Below are positions 42,755-51,106 of a stretch of 64,000 bases of DNA, piece by piece (position 1 is the stretch's first letter; each line of letters starts with the position of its first letter). Source of the DNA: Natronobacterium texcoconense (GTDB lineage Archaea; Halobacteriota; Halobacteria; Halobacteriales; Natrialbaceae); contig NZ_FNLC01000001.1 of NCBI RefSeq assembly GCF_900104065.1, forward strand, positions 1,116,001 to 1,180,000, written 5' to 3'. The notes beneath the pieces were generated by a model. That model was not told the origin of the DNA, made no database searches, and was given only the letters and a program-made list of their open reading frames with translations. Both the position numbers and the translations under genes were made by a program.

Positions 42755-43636
42755 CTACGAAAGCGACGACAGGAGCCGTCGGAGCCGCGACGACACCGGA
42801 TCGTGTCGCCTCGCCAGGACGACGGAGCCAGCGGCGTGTCGGCCGACCGCTTCCGATATCGTTCCGAGGAGGTTTCGCTGAATCAAGCCGCCTCGAGAGA
42901 CGCCCAGTACGGTCACGTCGTGGTCGACGGTCCAGTCAGTAATCGTTCCAGCGACGTCGTCGGCCTCGAGGAGTTCTCGATCGACGGAGTGGACGTCCTC
43001 GAACCGGGCGGCCGTCGCCGCGAGCACGGCTTCGGCGTCGGTTCGCGGGAGTTCGGGATCCGACCGTGTGTGGACGTGCAACAGCGTCACCGACGCCTCG
43101 CGTTCGCGGGCGATGGAGGCGGCTGCGTCGGCGGCGAACTCGTCGTGTGGGCCGCCGACGACCGGAACGAGGACGCGATCGACGTCCGGACGTGGCGTCT
43201 GTATTCGCTCGACGAGCACGTCACACGCCGCGTCCCGGAGAACCCGATCGACGTACCCACCCAGGACGACGTTCGATCGCGGCGGTCGGCCTCGCCACCC
43301 CAGCAGGACCGCGTCGACGTCGTAGGCATCGACGGCACCGACGATGCCGCGTCCGATCCCGCGGGCGATCCGAATCCGGCTGGCGGCGGCTACCCCACGC
43401 TCCTTCGCAGCTTCGACAGCTTTCTCGAGCATCCGTTCGTCGTCTGCCTCGAGCAGGTATCGCCGGCCGTCGACGAGGGAGAGCTGTGACGGCACCTCGA
43501 GGACGTACAGAAACAGGATCTCCCAGGACCGATCGGCTGCCAGGTCGACTGCAGTCTCGAGTTGTCGACCCACGGTCTCCTCGTTGGCGACGGGGACGAG
43601 CAACGTTCCATTCGAGGTCGGGACGTCGGAGGCCAT
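42755..43636 (-). CDS. Tandem-domain universal stress protein
   Basis: A 293-residue protein of two Usp domains. The first (about 1-145) has LGWRGR then VLGG, the second (about 150-290) VLGVSRGG then LLGT, so both ATP loops are degenerate. It ends in a basic Arg/Ser tail (SSRLRRLLSSLS). ATG 43636 (MASDVPTSN) is preferred over 43657. Divergent from coaD. Confidence 0.85.
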   Translation of the reverse strand: MASDVPTSNGTLLVPVANEETVGRQLETAVDLAADRSWEILFLYVLEVPSQLSLVDGRRYLLEADDERMLEKAVEAAKERGVAAASRIRIARGIGRGIVGAVDAYDVDAVLLGWRGRPPRSNVVLGGYVDRVLRDAACDVLVERIQTPRPDVDRVLVPVVGGPHDEFAADAAASIAREREASVTLLHVHTRSDPELPRTDAEAVLAATAARFEDVHSVDRELLEADDVAGTITDWTVDHDVTVLGVSRGGLIQRNLLGTISEAVGRHAAGSVVLARRHDPVSSRLRRLLSSLS

Positions 43637-43775
43637 ATTCTCGTATACACGCCCCACTCCATTATTTTTCTCGTCGAATTTTCGTGAACGGAGCTGTGAC
43701 TGTCATCGATTTCCGCATTCGGGGCTGGAACCGGCTGGTTCGACTTTGATGAGCCTCGAGACCGTCGAGCCGGGT

Positions 43776-44237
43776 ATGAAGATCGCTGTTGCCGGCACGT
43801 TCGGCCCGGTCCACGACGGCCACCGTCAACTGTTCGAACACGCACTTCGCTTCGGGGACGACGGCGTCGTGGTTGGGCTGACGAGCGACGAGTTCGCCAC
43901 CGAAACTCGCTCCCGTTCCGTCCCGCCGTACGACGAACGCCGCGAGACCGTCTCGAAGGTGATCGGCGAACTCGACGACTGGGATCGAGCGGTTACGATC
44001 CGCCCGCTCGAGAGCGAGTACGCCATCGTGAGAGACGAGCCGTCGATCGACGGACTGGTCGTCTCGCCCGAAACAGCACCAGCACTCGAGGAGATAAACG
44101 AGCGACGCCGCGAGCGCGAGTTCGACCCTCTGACCGGTATCGTCGCCCCGTACGTACTCGCCGAGGACGGGAAGCGGATCTCTTCGACGCGAGTCGTCGC
44201 CGGCGAAATCGACGAACGCGGTCGACGGCTCGAGTAA
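43776..44237 (+). CDS. coaD: Phosphopantetheine adenylyltransferase, archaeal type
   Basis: The enzyme makes dephospho-CoA from 4'-phosphopantetheine and ATP. The 153-residue nucleotidyltransferase shows the front motif GPVHDGH (residues 10-16) and the ISSTRV motif near the C-terminus. The Asp usual in GTFDPVHDGH is Gly here. An in-frame ATG at 43749 would add nine residues; MKIAVAGTF is the usual family start. A Usp gene follows after 33 bases on the same strand. Confidence 0.88.
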   Translation: MKIAVAGTFGPVHDGHRQLFEHALRFGDDGVVVGLTSDEFATETRSRSVPPYDERRETVSKVIGELDDWDRAVTIRPLESEYAIVRDEPSIDGLVVSPETAPALEEINERRREREFDPLTGIVAPYVLAEDGKRISSTRVVAGEIDERGRRLE

Positions 44238-44270
44238 AACCGTATTCGTTCGCCTCTCGAAGGAATCCGT

Positions 44271-44693
44271 ATGCACGTACTCGTCCCGATCGACGATTCC
44301 GACCCTGCACGGGCGGCGCTCGAGTGGGCAGTCGCGACCTATCCCGACGCCGACGTCACCGCGTTACACGTCGTCGAACCGTCACTGGCGGCTTACAGCG
44401 AGACTGACGCCAACCCTTACGACTTCAAACTCGCTGCCGATGCGGACGGAGAAATCGCCGACACCCTGTTCGAGACGGCGACCGACCGTGCGGCCGAACA
44501 CGGCGTCTCGCTGACGACCGAACTCCTCGTCGGCTCGCCCGCCCGTGCGATCGTCCAGTTCGCGACGGACGAGGAGGTCGACCGGATCGTCGTGGGGAGC
44601 CACGGCCGGACGGGAATCTCACGGGTCCTGCTCGGCAGCGTCGCCGAACAGGTCGTTCGACGCGCACCGATGTCGGTGACGGTCGTCAGATAA
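44271..44693 (+). CDS. Universal stress protein (UspA family)
   Basis: A 140-residue Usp of the MHVLVPIDDSDPARAALEWA type with a full ATP loop (GSHGRTG then LLGS). It follows coaD by 33 bases and may be read from the same promoter. It is most like the Usp at 57071 (both SDPxxxALxxAxxxYPDAD), which ties the two ends of the island together. Confidence 0.92.
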   Translation: MHVLVPIDDSDPARAALEWAVATYPDADVTALHVVEPSLAAYSETDANPYDFKLAADADGEIADTLFETATDRAAEHGVSLTTELLVGSPARAIVQFATDEEVDRIVVGSHGRTGISRVLLGSVAEQVVRRAPMSVTVVR

Positions 44694-44742
44694 CCCAGTC
44701 AACCGGGACGAGGCAGGATCGTTATGGCATCGGTTCGGTCCG

Positions 44743-45162
44743 TCAGGCGGTCAATACCGGTCGATCCGCCGTCCGGACGATACGCTCGGCGACGCTACCG
44801 ATCTTTCCCGTTCTCCTGTGGCTCTGTCCCTGAAAACCGATCACGATCAGGTCGGCGTCCAGCTCCTCGGCTGTCGACCTGACTTCCTCCCACGGCCGAC
44901 CGTGACAGACGTTCCAGCTACAATCGACGCCCACGTTGTCCGCGCGGTCGCCGAGTTCCTCGAGCATCGCCTGTCCCTGCTCCTCGAGTCTGGTGAGGAC
45001 GATCTCGGCGCTGCTCAGCGCGGGTTCGCCGTACCGGTGGGTCTCGACGCAGTACATCGCGTGGACGTCGGCATCGTACCGGTCCGCGAGTTCCAGTGCG
45101 TGTTCGACCGCCCGGTTCGCCGGATCGCTTCCGTCGGTGGGGACGAGGATCGTATCGTACAT
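44743..45162 (-). CDS. Universal stress protein (UspA family)
   Basis: A 139-residue Usp starting MYDTILVPTDGSDPANRA. The loop GFQGQS followed by IGSV departs a little from the consensus. It is a tandem paralogue of the next gene (both end with RxxDRPVxTA), and even the promoter is shared in sequence. Confidence 0.92.
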   Translation of the reverse strand: MYDTILVPTDGSDPANRAVEHALELADRYDADVHAMYCVETHRYGEPALSSAEIVLTRLEEQGQAMLEELGDRADNVGVDCSWNVCHGRPWEEVRSTAEELDADLIVIGFQGQSHRRTGKIGSVAERIVRTADRPVLTA

Positions 45163-45168
45163 CGGTCA

Positions 45169-45198
45169 GGGAGATCCACGTCGAACGTCGTCAAATAG
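45169..45198 (-). promoter_or_regulatory. Conserved Usp promoter, copy 1
   Basis: Read on the minus strand, TATA-like CTATTTG (45192-45198) is followed 12 bases later by GTGGATCTCCC (45169-45179), just before the Usp start at 45162. The same two boxes with identical spacing precede the Usp at 45636. Confidence 0.5.
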
Positions 45199-45231
45199 CT
45201 CACACCACCCTCGCTGATATGTCCAGCGGTG

Positions 45232-45636
45232 TCAGGCAGTCATCACCGGACGATCGACGTACCTGACGACGCGTTCTGCAGTGCTACCGATTTCGCCGCC
45301 CGAACCGAGTCCTCGATTGCCGAGTACGATCAGGTCGGCATCGATTTCGTCGGCGTAGCTTCCGATCTCCTCGTGTGGGCGGCCGCGCCGGAGCGCTTCG
45401 GTCACGTCGACCGACGCTCGCGTCGCGATATCCGAGAGGAGTTCGTCACCTCGAGTCTCGAGGTCGGCGACGACGTCGCTCGACTCTCCCATCACCGAAC
45501 TGCCGTACCGACGCGTGTCGACCGAGTAGATCGCGTGGAGATCGGCGTCGAACGTCGACGCGAGATCGATCGCACGGTCGGTCGCCCGGTTCGCTGGCTC
45601 GCTCCCGTCTGTTGCGACGAGGATCGTATCGTACAT
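45232..45636 (-). CDS. Universal stress protein (UspA family)
   Basis: A 134-residue Usp starting MYDTILVATDGSEPANRATDRAID, with loop GNRGLG then IGST. Short for the family. The open frame reaches 45717, but the conserved promoter boxes place the start at 45636. Tandem duplicate of the Usp at 44743. Confidence 0.92.
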   Translation of the reverse strand: MYDTILVATDGSEPANRATDRAIDLASTFDADLHAIYSVDTRRYGSSVMGESSDVVADLETRGDELLSDIATRASVDVTEALRRGRPHEEIGSYADEIDADLIVLGNRGLGSGGEIGSTAERVVRYVDRPVMTA

Positions 45637-45643
45637 GAGTGTG

Positions 45644-45673
45644 GGGAGATCCACCACAGGGGTGGACAAATAG
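45644..45673 (-). promoter_or_regulatory. Conserved Usp promoter, copy 2
   Basis: CTATTTG (45667-45673) and GTGGATCTCCC (45644-45654) on the minus strand repeat the arrangement at 45169-45198 with the same spacing, eight bases before the Usp start at 45636. Confidence 0.5.
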
Positions 45674-45767
45674 GTTACAGGGCCAGGCGATCGTAGCGCC
45701 TGAACGTCAATGCACACCCGATCGCAGGGCAGCGTTGCGATCGGTGTGTAAATCGTTTCAGTCGCTA

Positions 45768-46646
45768 CTAGTCGATCGCGAGCACCGGCACCGTCGACCT
45801 GCCGAGGACGCGAGCCGTCGTGCTGCCGAGCAACCGGTCGCTGGCGGCTCCGGCGGCCCGTCCACGGGTCCCCATGGCGACGAGGTCCGCGTCGGCGGCC
45901 GTCGCGTACTTGCCCAGTTCGTCGGCCGGGACTCCGCGCCGGACGTCGGTTCGCACCGAGAGATCCCGCTCTCGAGCCATCGCTGCGATCGTCTCGGTCG
46001 CGTTCTCCCCGCCCTCGGTGAGCAACCCGATGATGCTCCTCGGGGCGTCCTCGAGGCTGTAGATCGTCGTATCGACGACGTAGACGACCCGGACGTCGGC
46101 GTCGTACCGCTGTGCGATCTCGAGTGCGTTCTCGGCGGCGCGTTCGGCGGCGTCGCTGCCGTCCGTGGGAACGACGATACGGTCGAATCCGGCGGCCGGG
46201 ACCGCCTCGTCGGACAGCCGAACTGAGAGCACCGGGACGTCACCGAGCGAGATCACGCGTTCGGTCGTACTCCCGAGACGTGCTCGTTCGCGACCGGTCC
46301 GGCCGTGGGTCCCCATCGTGATCAGGTCGGCGTCGTGTTCGTCGGCGTAGGCGAGAATTTCGCGGTGGGCGACGCCCTCGCGGACTGCTCGAGCGGCCTC
46401 AAGGCCGTTCTCCTCGGCCCGGTTCGTCACTGTGATCGTCGCCTCGCGGCCCAGGCGCTCGGACGGTGCTGACAGTTCCTCGCGCTGGTCGGTACTGAGG
46501 TCGGCCAGACCGGTTCCCTGGTCGACGACGTAGAGGGCGTGGACGGCCGCGTCGTAGGTCAGGGCCAGGTCGATCGCGTGGTCGATCGTCGCTTCCACCC
46601 CCTGGCTGCCGTCGGTCGGGACGAGGATGGTGTCGACGGAGATCAT
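45768..46646 (-). CDS. Tandem-domain universal stress protein
   Basis: A 292-residue protein of two Usp domains, each beginning with a VPTDGS strand (near residues 8 and 160) and each with an intact ATP loop (GTHGRTG then LGST; GTRGRA then LLGS). Unlike the double Usp at 42755 both halves look able to bind ATP. It lies 80 bases from the next Usp gene on the same strand. Confidence 0.92.
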   Translation of the reverse strand: MISVDTILVPTDGSQGVEATIDHAIDLALTYDAAVHALYVVDQGTGLADLSTDQREELSAPSERLGREATITVTNRAEENGLEAARAVREGVAHREILAYADEHDADLITMGTHGRTGRERARLGSTTERVISLGDVPVLSVRLSDEAVPAAGFDRIVVPTDGSDAAERAAENALEIAQRYDADVRVVYVVDTTIYSLEDAPRSIIGLLTEGGENATETIAAMARERDLSVRTDVRRGVPADELGKYATAADADLVAMGTRGRAAGAASDRLLGSTTARVLGRSTVPVLAID

Positions 46647-46726
46647 GCGAAGGATTCGTCACGGACAGCTATCAAGCCACCTCGTACTCTCACTCCCGGC
46701 AACCGATAGGGTAACTGACGGAGGGG

Positions 46727-47179
46727 TCACCGAACGACGGTTATCGGAACCGGAACGCGCCGGACGACGGTCTCGGAGACGCTCCCGTAGATCGTTCGTC
46801 GTTCGTCCGGTCGGCCGTGGGCACCGATCACGACGTGGTCGACGTCCTCTTCGGTCGCGTACTCGACGACGAGTCGCGCTGGATCGCCGATGTCCGATTC
46901 GGTGGTGACCGAGCGGTCGTACTCCTCGGCGACCTCTTCGACCTCCGCGAACAGCCGATCCGTCGACTCTTCGACCGCACCGTACCACTCGTCGGTGCCC
47001 ATCATCGGCTCGTACACCGAGGGGGCATCTACGAACGACTCGTCACCGTGACCGGGATCGAAGAGGTCGACGACGTGGTAAGCGACCACCTCGCCGTCCG
47101 GAAACTTCCGGAACGCGTGTCGAAGCGCACGGACGGATAACGGTGATCCGTCGATCGGAACGAGAACCGTACTGGACAT
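46727..47179 (-). CDS. Universal stress protein (UspA family)
   Basis: A 150-residue Usp starting MSSTVLVPIDGSPLSVRAL with loop GAHGRP then YGSV. It is of the subtype with a long acidic middle (DPGHGDESFVDAP, TDEWYGAVEEST) seen also at 56571. Divergent from the nitroreductase gene, with a TATA-like AACTATACG about 30 bases upstream on the minus strand. Confidence 0.9.
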   Translation of the reverse strand: MSSTVLVPIDGSPLSVRALRHAFRKFPDGEVVAYHVVDLFDPGHGDESFVDAPSVYEPMMGTDEWYGAVEESTDRLFAEVEEVAEEYDRSVTTESDIGDPARLVVEYATEEDVDHVVIGAHGRPDERRTIYGSVSETVVRRVPVPITVVR

Positions 47180-47285
47180 ACCGATACCTTCCGGTAGCAG
47201 GCGTATAGTTGGAGGCGTCGATCGGCGGTCGGTCGGCACCGCTGGGACGGAAGGGTATTTTTCACCTGGCCGTCGCAGGAGGCGT

Positions 47286-47909
47286 ATGACGTCGATCGCG
47301 CTCCCGAAACCGGAGCCACGCGGAGAGACGAGCGTCGAACGAGCCATCGCAACCAGGGCCAGTCGGCGGTCGTTCGCGTCCACATCCGTCTCCATCGAGG
47401 ACATCTCACAGTTACTCTGGGCGGCCCAGGGAATCACCCACGTCCAGGACGGCGTCAAGATGCGGGCGGCACCGAGTGCCGGCGCGACCTACCCGCTCGT
47501 CGCCTCCCTCGAGGTTCCGTCGGATGGCTGCCCAGACCTCGAGGCGGGACTCTACCGGTACGACCCGGGAAATCACGGGATCGAACCGGTGCTCGAGTCG
47601 TCGATCCACGACGAACTGACGCGGGCCGCGCTGGATCAGGCGGTCGTTGGAGACGCGCCAGCGACCATCGTCCTGGCTGCCGACGAGGAGCGCACGCGAC
47701 AGCGATACCCCGATCACGGCCGCAGATACGTCCGGATGGAGGTCGGCCACGTCGCACAGAACGTCCACCTCGTCTGCGAGTCCCGCGAACTGAACTGCTG
47801 TCCGGTCGGCGCCTTTTCCGACGCCGAACTCGCAGACGTGCTTGTACTTCCATCGTCGCTCGAGCCGCTGTATCTGCTCCCCTTCGGCAACCGCCCGGAC
47901 GAACGGTAG
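47286..47909 (+). CDS. SagB-like nitroreductase family protein
   Basis: A 207-residue flavoprotein of the nitroreductase/SagB-type dehydrogenase family (RASRRSFASTSVSIEDISQL, LWAAQGITH, RAAPSAGATYPLV, GLYRYDP, VRMEVGHVAQNVHL, LPFGNRPDER). Such FMN enzymes oxidise or reduce small substrates. There is no YcaO partner nearby, so peptide azoline formation is unlikely. A GGAGG Shine-Dalgarno lies 5 bases before the ATG, and GGTATTTTTC about 35 bases upstream serves as TATA box. One base separates its stop from the convergent hydrolase gene. Confidence 0.88.
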   Translation: MTSIALPKPEPRGETSVERAIATRASRRSFASTSVSIEDISQLLWAAQGITHVQDGVKMRAAPSAGATYPLVASLEVPSDGCPDLEAGLYRYDPGNHGIEPVLESSIHDELTRAALDQAVVGDAPATIVLAADEERTRQRYPDHGRRYVRMEVGHVAQNVHLVCESRELNCCPVGAFSDAELADVLVLPSSLEPLYLLPFGNRPDER

Positions 47910-47910
47910 G

Positions 47911-48534
47911 CTACTGGAGGTTCGTCTCGAACCAGTCGGCTGCGACTTCGGCGACTTCCTCGAGTTCCCCCGGCCCCTCGAAGAGGTGACCAGCGCCCTC
48001 GACGACGTGCAGTTCGTGCTCGGCGGCCAGTAATTCGGTCGCTTCTCGGTTGAGTCGCAACACCTGGTCGTCCTCGCCGCCGACGATCAACAGGGCCGGC
48101 GCGGTGACGTCGGCCAGTTGCTCTTCGGCGAGGTCGACGCGGCCGCCACGGGAGACGACGGCCGCCGTGTCCAGCTTCCGGGCTGCCGCTCGCAGCGCTG
48201 CCGCTGCACCGGTGCTCGAGCCGAAGTACCCGTACTCGTACGCTCCCTCGCGCTCGCGGAGCCACTCGGTGACCGCAACCAGCCTGTCGGTCAACAGCGG
48301 GATGTCGAAGCGGTTCTCGCGGTACTGGTCTTCGGCCTCGGTCAGGAGATCGAACAGTAACGTCCCGAGACCGCGCTCACGGAGCACGTCCGCGACGTAG
48401 TTGTTCCGAGGACTCTTGCGACTACTCCCGCTCCCGTGAGCGAAAATTACGACGCCGTCGGCATCGTCGGGAACGACGAGGTCACCCTCGAGTTCGACAC
48501 CGTCGACCGGGATGGTGGTGAGGGTCGTGGGCAT
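47911..48534 (-). CDS. Alpha/beta hydrolase, dienelactone-hydrolase-like
   Basis: A 207-residue hydrolase with oxyanion region VVIFAHGSGSSRKSPRNNYV, nucleophile elbow GSSTGA, DDQVL acid region and GAGHLFEGPGELEEV with the catalytic His. Similar proteins sit beside phosphoribosyltransferase or stress genes in bacteria. It is 16 bases from the Hsp20 gene on the same strand. Confidence 0.88.
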   Translation of the reverse strand: MPTTLTTIPVDGVELEGDLVVPDDADGVVIFAHGSGSSRKSPRNNYVADVLRERGLGTLLFDLLTEAEDQYRENRFDIPLLTDRLVAVTEWLREREGAYEYGYFGSSTGAAAALRAAARKLDTAAVVSRGGRVDLAEEQLADVTAPALLIVGGEDDQVLRLNREATELLAAEHELHVVEGAGHLFEGPGELEEVAEVAADWFETNLQ

Positions 48535-48550
48535 GAGAGGGTCGGCCGGA

Positions 48551-49015
48551 TTACTCGATGTCGATCGATCTGCCTGCGGGTTCTGTCGGCTCTCGTTTCG
48601 GGAGCGTCACAGTAACGACGCCGTTCCGGTAGGTCGCCTCGATCCTGTCCTCGTCGACCGGCTCCGGTAGCCGAACCGACCGGCTCGTCGACTGCCGTTC
48701 TCGCTCGCTCCTGATGTAGAACCCGTCGTCTTGCTCTTCGGTCATCTCCTCTTCGCGCTCCGCGGTGATGTGAATCGTGTCGTCCGACAGCCGGAGTTCG
48801 ACGTCCTCCCTGTCGAAGCCCGGCACGTCGGCCGTCAGGACGAACTCCTCGCCGTGGTCGGCCAGGTCGATCCCCATCCCGACCGTCGTCCCGGTGTCGG
48901 TCGCAGGCATCCCGAACTGGTCGACGTTCCACATCTCGAGGGCGTCCTCGAACTGTCGTTGCATGCGTTCGAACTGCCGCTCGAGGTTTCTGAACGGATT
49001 GTCGTCGGTCGTCAT
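48551..49015 (-). CDS. Hsp20 small heat-shock protein
   Basis: A 154-residue alpha-crystallin chaperone. The crystallin domain spans about 50-145 (EFVLTADVPGFDREDVELRL, IHITAEREEE, RSVRLPEPVDEDRIEATYRNGVVTVTLPK given in parts), preceded by a helical front rich in Met/Gln (NLERQFERMQRQFEDALEMW). The C-terminal IxI motif is IDIE-like and weak. It probably shares a message with the downstream hydrolase. The start at MTTDDNPF (49015) is preferred over 49078. Confidence 0.92.
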   Translation of the reverse strand: MTTDDNPFRNLERQFERMQRQFEDALEMWNVDQFGMPATDTGTTVGMGIDLADHGEEFVLTADVPGFDREDVELRLSDDTIHITAEREEEMTEEQDDGFYIRSERERQSTSRSVRLPEPVDEDRIEATYRNGVVTVTLPKREPTEPAGRSIDIE

Positions 49016-49175
49016 GGGTTTCCGGGGAACCGTCGTCCCCGATCGGAGGTCCACCGACTGTCGTGTTAAACGTTTCATGCCGTGGCTCTCCGGCGAGTCG
49101 AGTCGCCTCGAGTCTGCCGGGTCATTCCGTCGTTCAACGGGCGACGATTCTACTCGACATCCTGAACGCTGCGGC

Positions 49176-49490
49176 TCACCGCTGGACGATTCCCTGTAGC
49201 TCGTACCGGTACGTCCGGTGGTCGGCCTCGAGGACGAGATACTGACCAGTGGGTTCGGGTTCGACCCGGTCGAAACGGACCTCGAGGTTCCCCGGGTTCA
49301 CCGACGCCGAACCCCCGTCGAGACCGAACCGGAGGGCAGCCTTGCGTTCGCGGACGTCGTCTGTCTGTCTCGCCTCGACCTCGAGCATGTCGCCCGTGTT
49401 GCCCACGTCGACGACGCCAGTGAACTCCCAGGTGTTGTCGCTGTACTGGAGTTCCGTTCCCTCGAGTTCCGGCCACTGGATTTCGGCCAT
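49176..49490 (-). CDS. Conserved haloarchaeal protein of unknown function
   Basis: A 104-residue acidic protein starting MAEIQWPELEGTELQY and made mainly of predicted beta strands (WEFTGVVDVGNTGDMLEVEA, GQYLVLEADHRTYRYELQGIV). Homologues are expected only in haloarchaea. It lies between Hsp20 and the PAC2 gene, on the same strand. Confidence 0.75.
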   Translation of the reverse strand: MAEIQWPELEGTELQYSDNTWEFTGVVDVGNTGDMLEVEARQTDDVRERKAALRFGLDGGSASVNPGNLEVRFDRVEPEPTGQYLVLEADHRTYRYELQGIVQR

Positions 49491-49619
49491 ACGTGCGCTA
49501 TCACGGAGAGGACAATCGTTGTTTCGTCCGTCTCTCTTTTCGAATTTCTATCGCGATCGACCGTCCAGTTGGACGATACGAAGCCGGTTTCGCCGCGTCG
49601 AATCGACGCTGGTCGGCAA

Positions 49620-50381
49620 CTACTGGAACATGCCCGTCTGGACCTGCTGTTGTTGCCCCTGTTGTTCTTCGGCCATCTGCTGGTATTGCTGGGCGATCTG
49701 TTGCATCTGCTGTTGAATCTCGTCGGCTTTCTCGTCGAGCGCCGTCGTATCGACGTCGAAGTCGACGAGTGGCTCGAGTGCGTTCTCGATCACCGACTTT
49801 GCTGCCTGTGGATCCGGAAGATGCGGGTGAGAGCGAACGACCAACAGGGCCGCCGGGACGTCCGCCTGGTAGCACTCGCGAACGAGCGATCCCGTGATGC
49901 CGCCGACCAGCCCCCGTTCTTCCGGCACCGTGATACCGGCGTCGTGAAGATCCTCCCTGACCGCGTCGGTGGTCGCGACGCCGGTAACGTCGCCGATCTC
50001 TTCCTCGGACTGGGCCGGTGCACCCGCGAGGAAGATCGCTCGACTGAAGTCGTCGGCCAGTTCCTCGAGCACGCACGTCGAGAGCGGCTCGAACGCCGGT
50101 TCGGGAAGCGCGAGATCGCTCTCGAGAGTCATCACGGCCGGATCCGATCCCGCGTAGACCCGGACCAGATCCTGGACGAGTCCGTCCTCGAAGGTGACGA
50201 CGGGCGGGAACTCGTCGGCGGCGACGTTGCCGTAGTGCTCGAGTTCGAGTTGCGTCGTAATCTGGTCGACGGCGATCGACGCGACGAGACCGTGTCCGGG
50301 TAGGCCCTCGATCAGCGTCGGAGAGTCGGCGGCGACGTCGGTAACCTGTTCGAACGACGCGGATGTCGACTGATCGGTCAT
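49620..50381 (-). CDS. PAC2-family (proteasome assembly chaperone-like) protein
   Basis: A 253-residue protein with the PAC2 pattern (PTLIEGLPGHGLVASIAVDQ, AIFLAGAPAQSEEEIGDVTG, GLVGGITGSLVRECYQADVP, ALLVVRSHPHLPDPQAAKSV) and a C-terminal coiled tail very rich in Gln (QQQMQQIAQQYQQMAEEQQ). Archaeal PAC2 proteins are related to proteasome assembly chaperones, which would fit a protein-quality role beside Hsp20. Confidence 0.9.
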   Translation of the reverse strand: MTDQSTSASFEQVTDVAADSPTLIEGLPGHGLVASIAVDQITTQLELEHYGNVAADEFPPVVTFEDGLVQDLVRVYAGSDPAVMTLESDLALPEPAFEPLSTCVLEELADDFSRAIFLAGAPAQSEEEIGDVTGVATTDAVREDLHDAGITVPEERGLVGGITGSLVRECYQADVPAALLVVRSHPHLPDPQAAKSVIENALEPLVDFDVDTTALDEKADEIQQQMQQIAQQYQQMAEEQQGQQQQVQTGMFQ

Positions 50382-50423
50382 ATGTGACGGCTACAGGCTC
50401 GGCGACAAAGATAGTATGGTCAG

Positions 50424-50690
50424 TTACTGCTCGACCGAGCGAAACCGCGAGTTCGGTGATCCGTCCTCGTGGTCGAACTCGAGTGTCTCTTCGTGGATCG
50501 ACGGTCCGTCCTCGTCGTCGGGATGCCAGCGGGTTCCCTCGCGGTCGAGGAGCCGTACGTCGGCACAGCGGATGCATCGGAGCGGGTAGATCGGTCCGTC
50601 CGTCTCCGTGACGACGACCTCGTGGCTCCAGGGGTGGTGCCAGTCGTGGCCGTACAGTCGGCACTGCCAGTCGACAGTCGGGTAGCGCAT
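50424..50690 (-). CDS. Small protein with Cys/His-rich front
   Basis: An 88-residue protein starting MRYPTVDWQCRLYGHDWHHP with CxxxxH and a CIRC pair further on, which suggests one metal site. The rest is acidic and flexible (HPDDEDGPSIHEETLEFDHE). Family unknown to me; the start at 50690 fits the beginning of the conserved-looking part. Confidence 0.72.
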   Translation of the reverse strand: MRYPTVDWQCRLYGHDWHHPWSHEVVVTETDGPIYPLRCIRCADVRLLDREGTRWHPDDEDGPSIHEETLEFDHEDGSPNSRFRSVEQ

Positions 50691-50783
50691 ACCGTGGTAT
50701 ACGCTCACACAGACGTAAATCGTTCGCCGGCCGACGTAGGGTGGACTGTGGCTACTTGTGAGCGAGCATGGTAGGGGCCCGCG

Positions 50784-51069
50784 ATGTACGTCACGATCCT
50801 CGTACCGACGGACGGGAGTCCGGTTGCGGAAGACGCTGGAGCGTACGCGAGCCGAGAGCGAACGAGCGGTCGACAAACTGGCCGATCGAGCCCGGGACCG
50901 TGGTCTCGAGGACGACGACCTCCTCGAGCGGGCCGCAAACGCCGACCTCGATGTCGAATCCCACGGCACGTTCGAGGTGGCCGACGACGAGTGCCTCTTC
51001 CACGTGGTCGCGTTCGCGGCAGTCGTCTCCCAGTATCGGAAGACCGGCGAGTATTCACCTGACCTTTGA
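50784..51069 (+). pseudogene. Usp remnant or Usp-derived mosaic
   Basis: The ATG at 50784 opens a perfect Usp start (MYVTILVPTDGSPVAEDAG), but the frame then turns Arg-rich and meaningless. In the next frame the sequence becomes acidic and protein-like (RAESERAVDKLADRARDRGLE, as in the middle of a Usp) and then continues as a non-Usp tail (LDVESHGTFEVADDECLFHV, ending KTGEYSPDL at 51069). A deletion plus frameshift in a Usp gene, with a foreign or independent 3' part, explains this best. The tail alone could be a live short gene. Confidence 0.5.
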
Positions 51070-51106
51070 CACTCCCCCCTGAAAGAGTGGTTTTCGCTCG
51101 CTCCGT

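Noticed and set aside
47286-47909. Azoline peptide (RiPP) cluster around the SagB-like protein
   Set aside because: No YcaO protein, precursor peptide or dedicated exporter is near; neighbours are stress genes.
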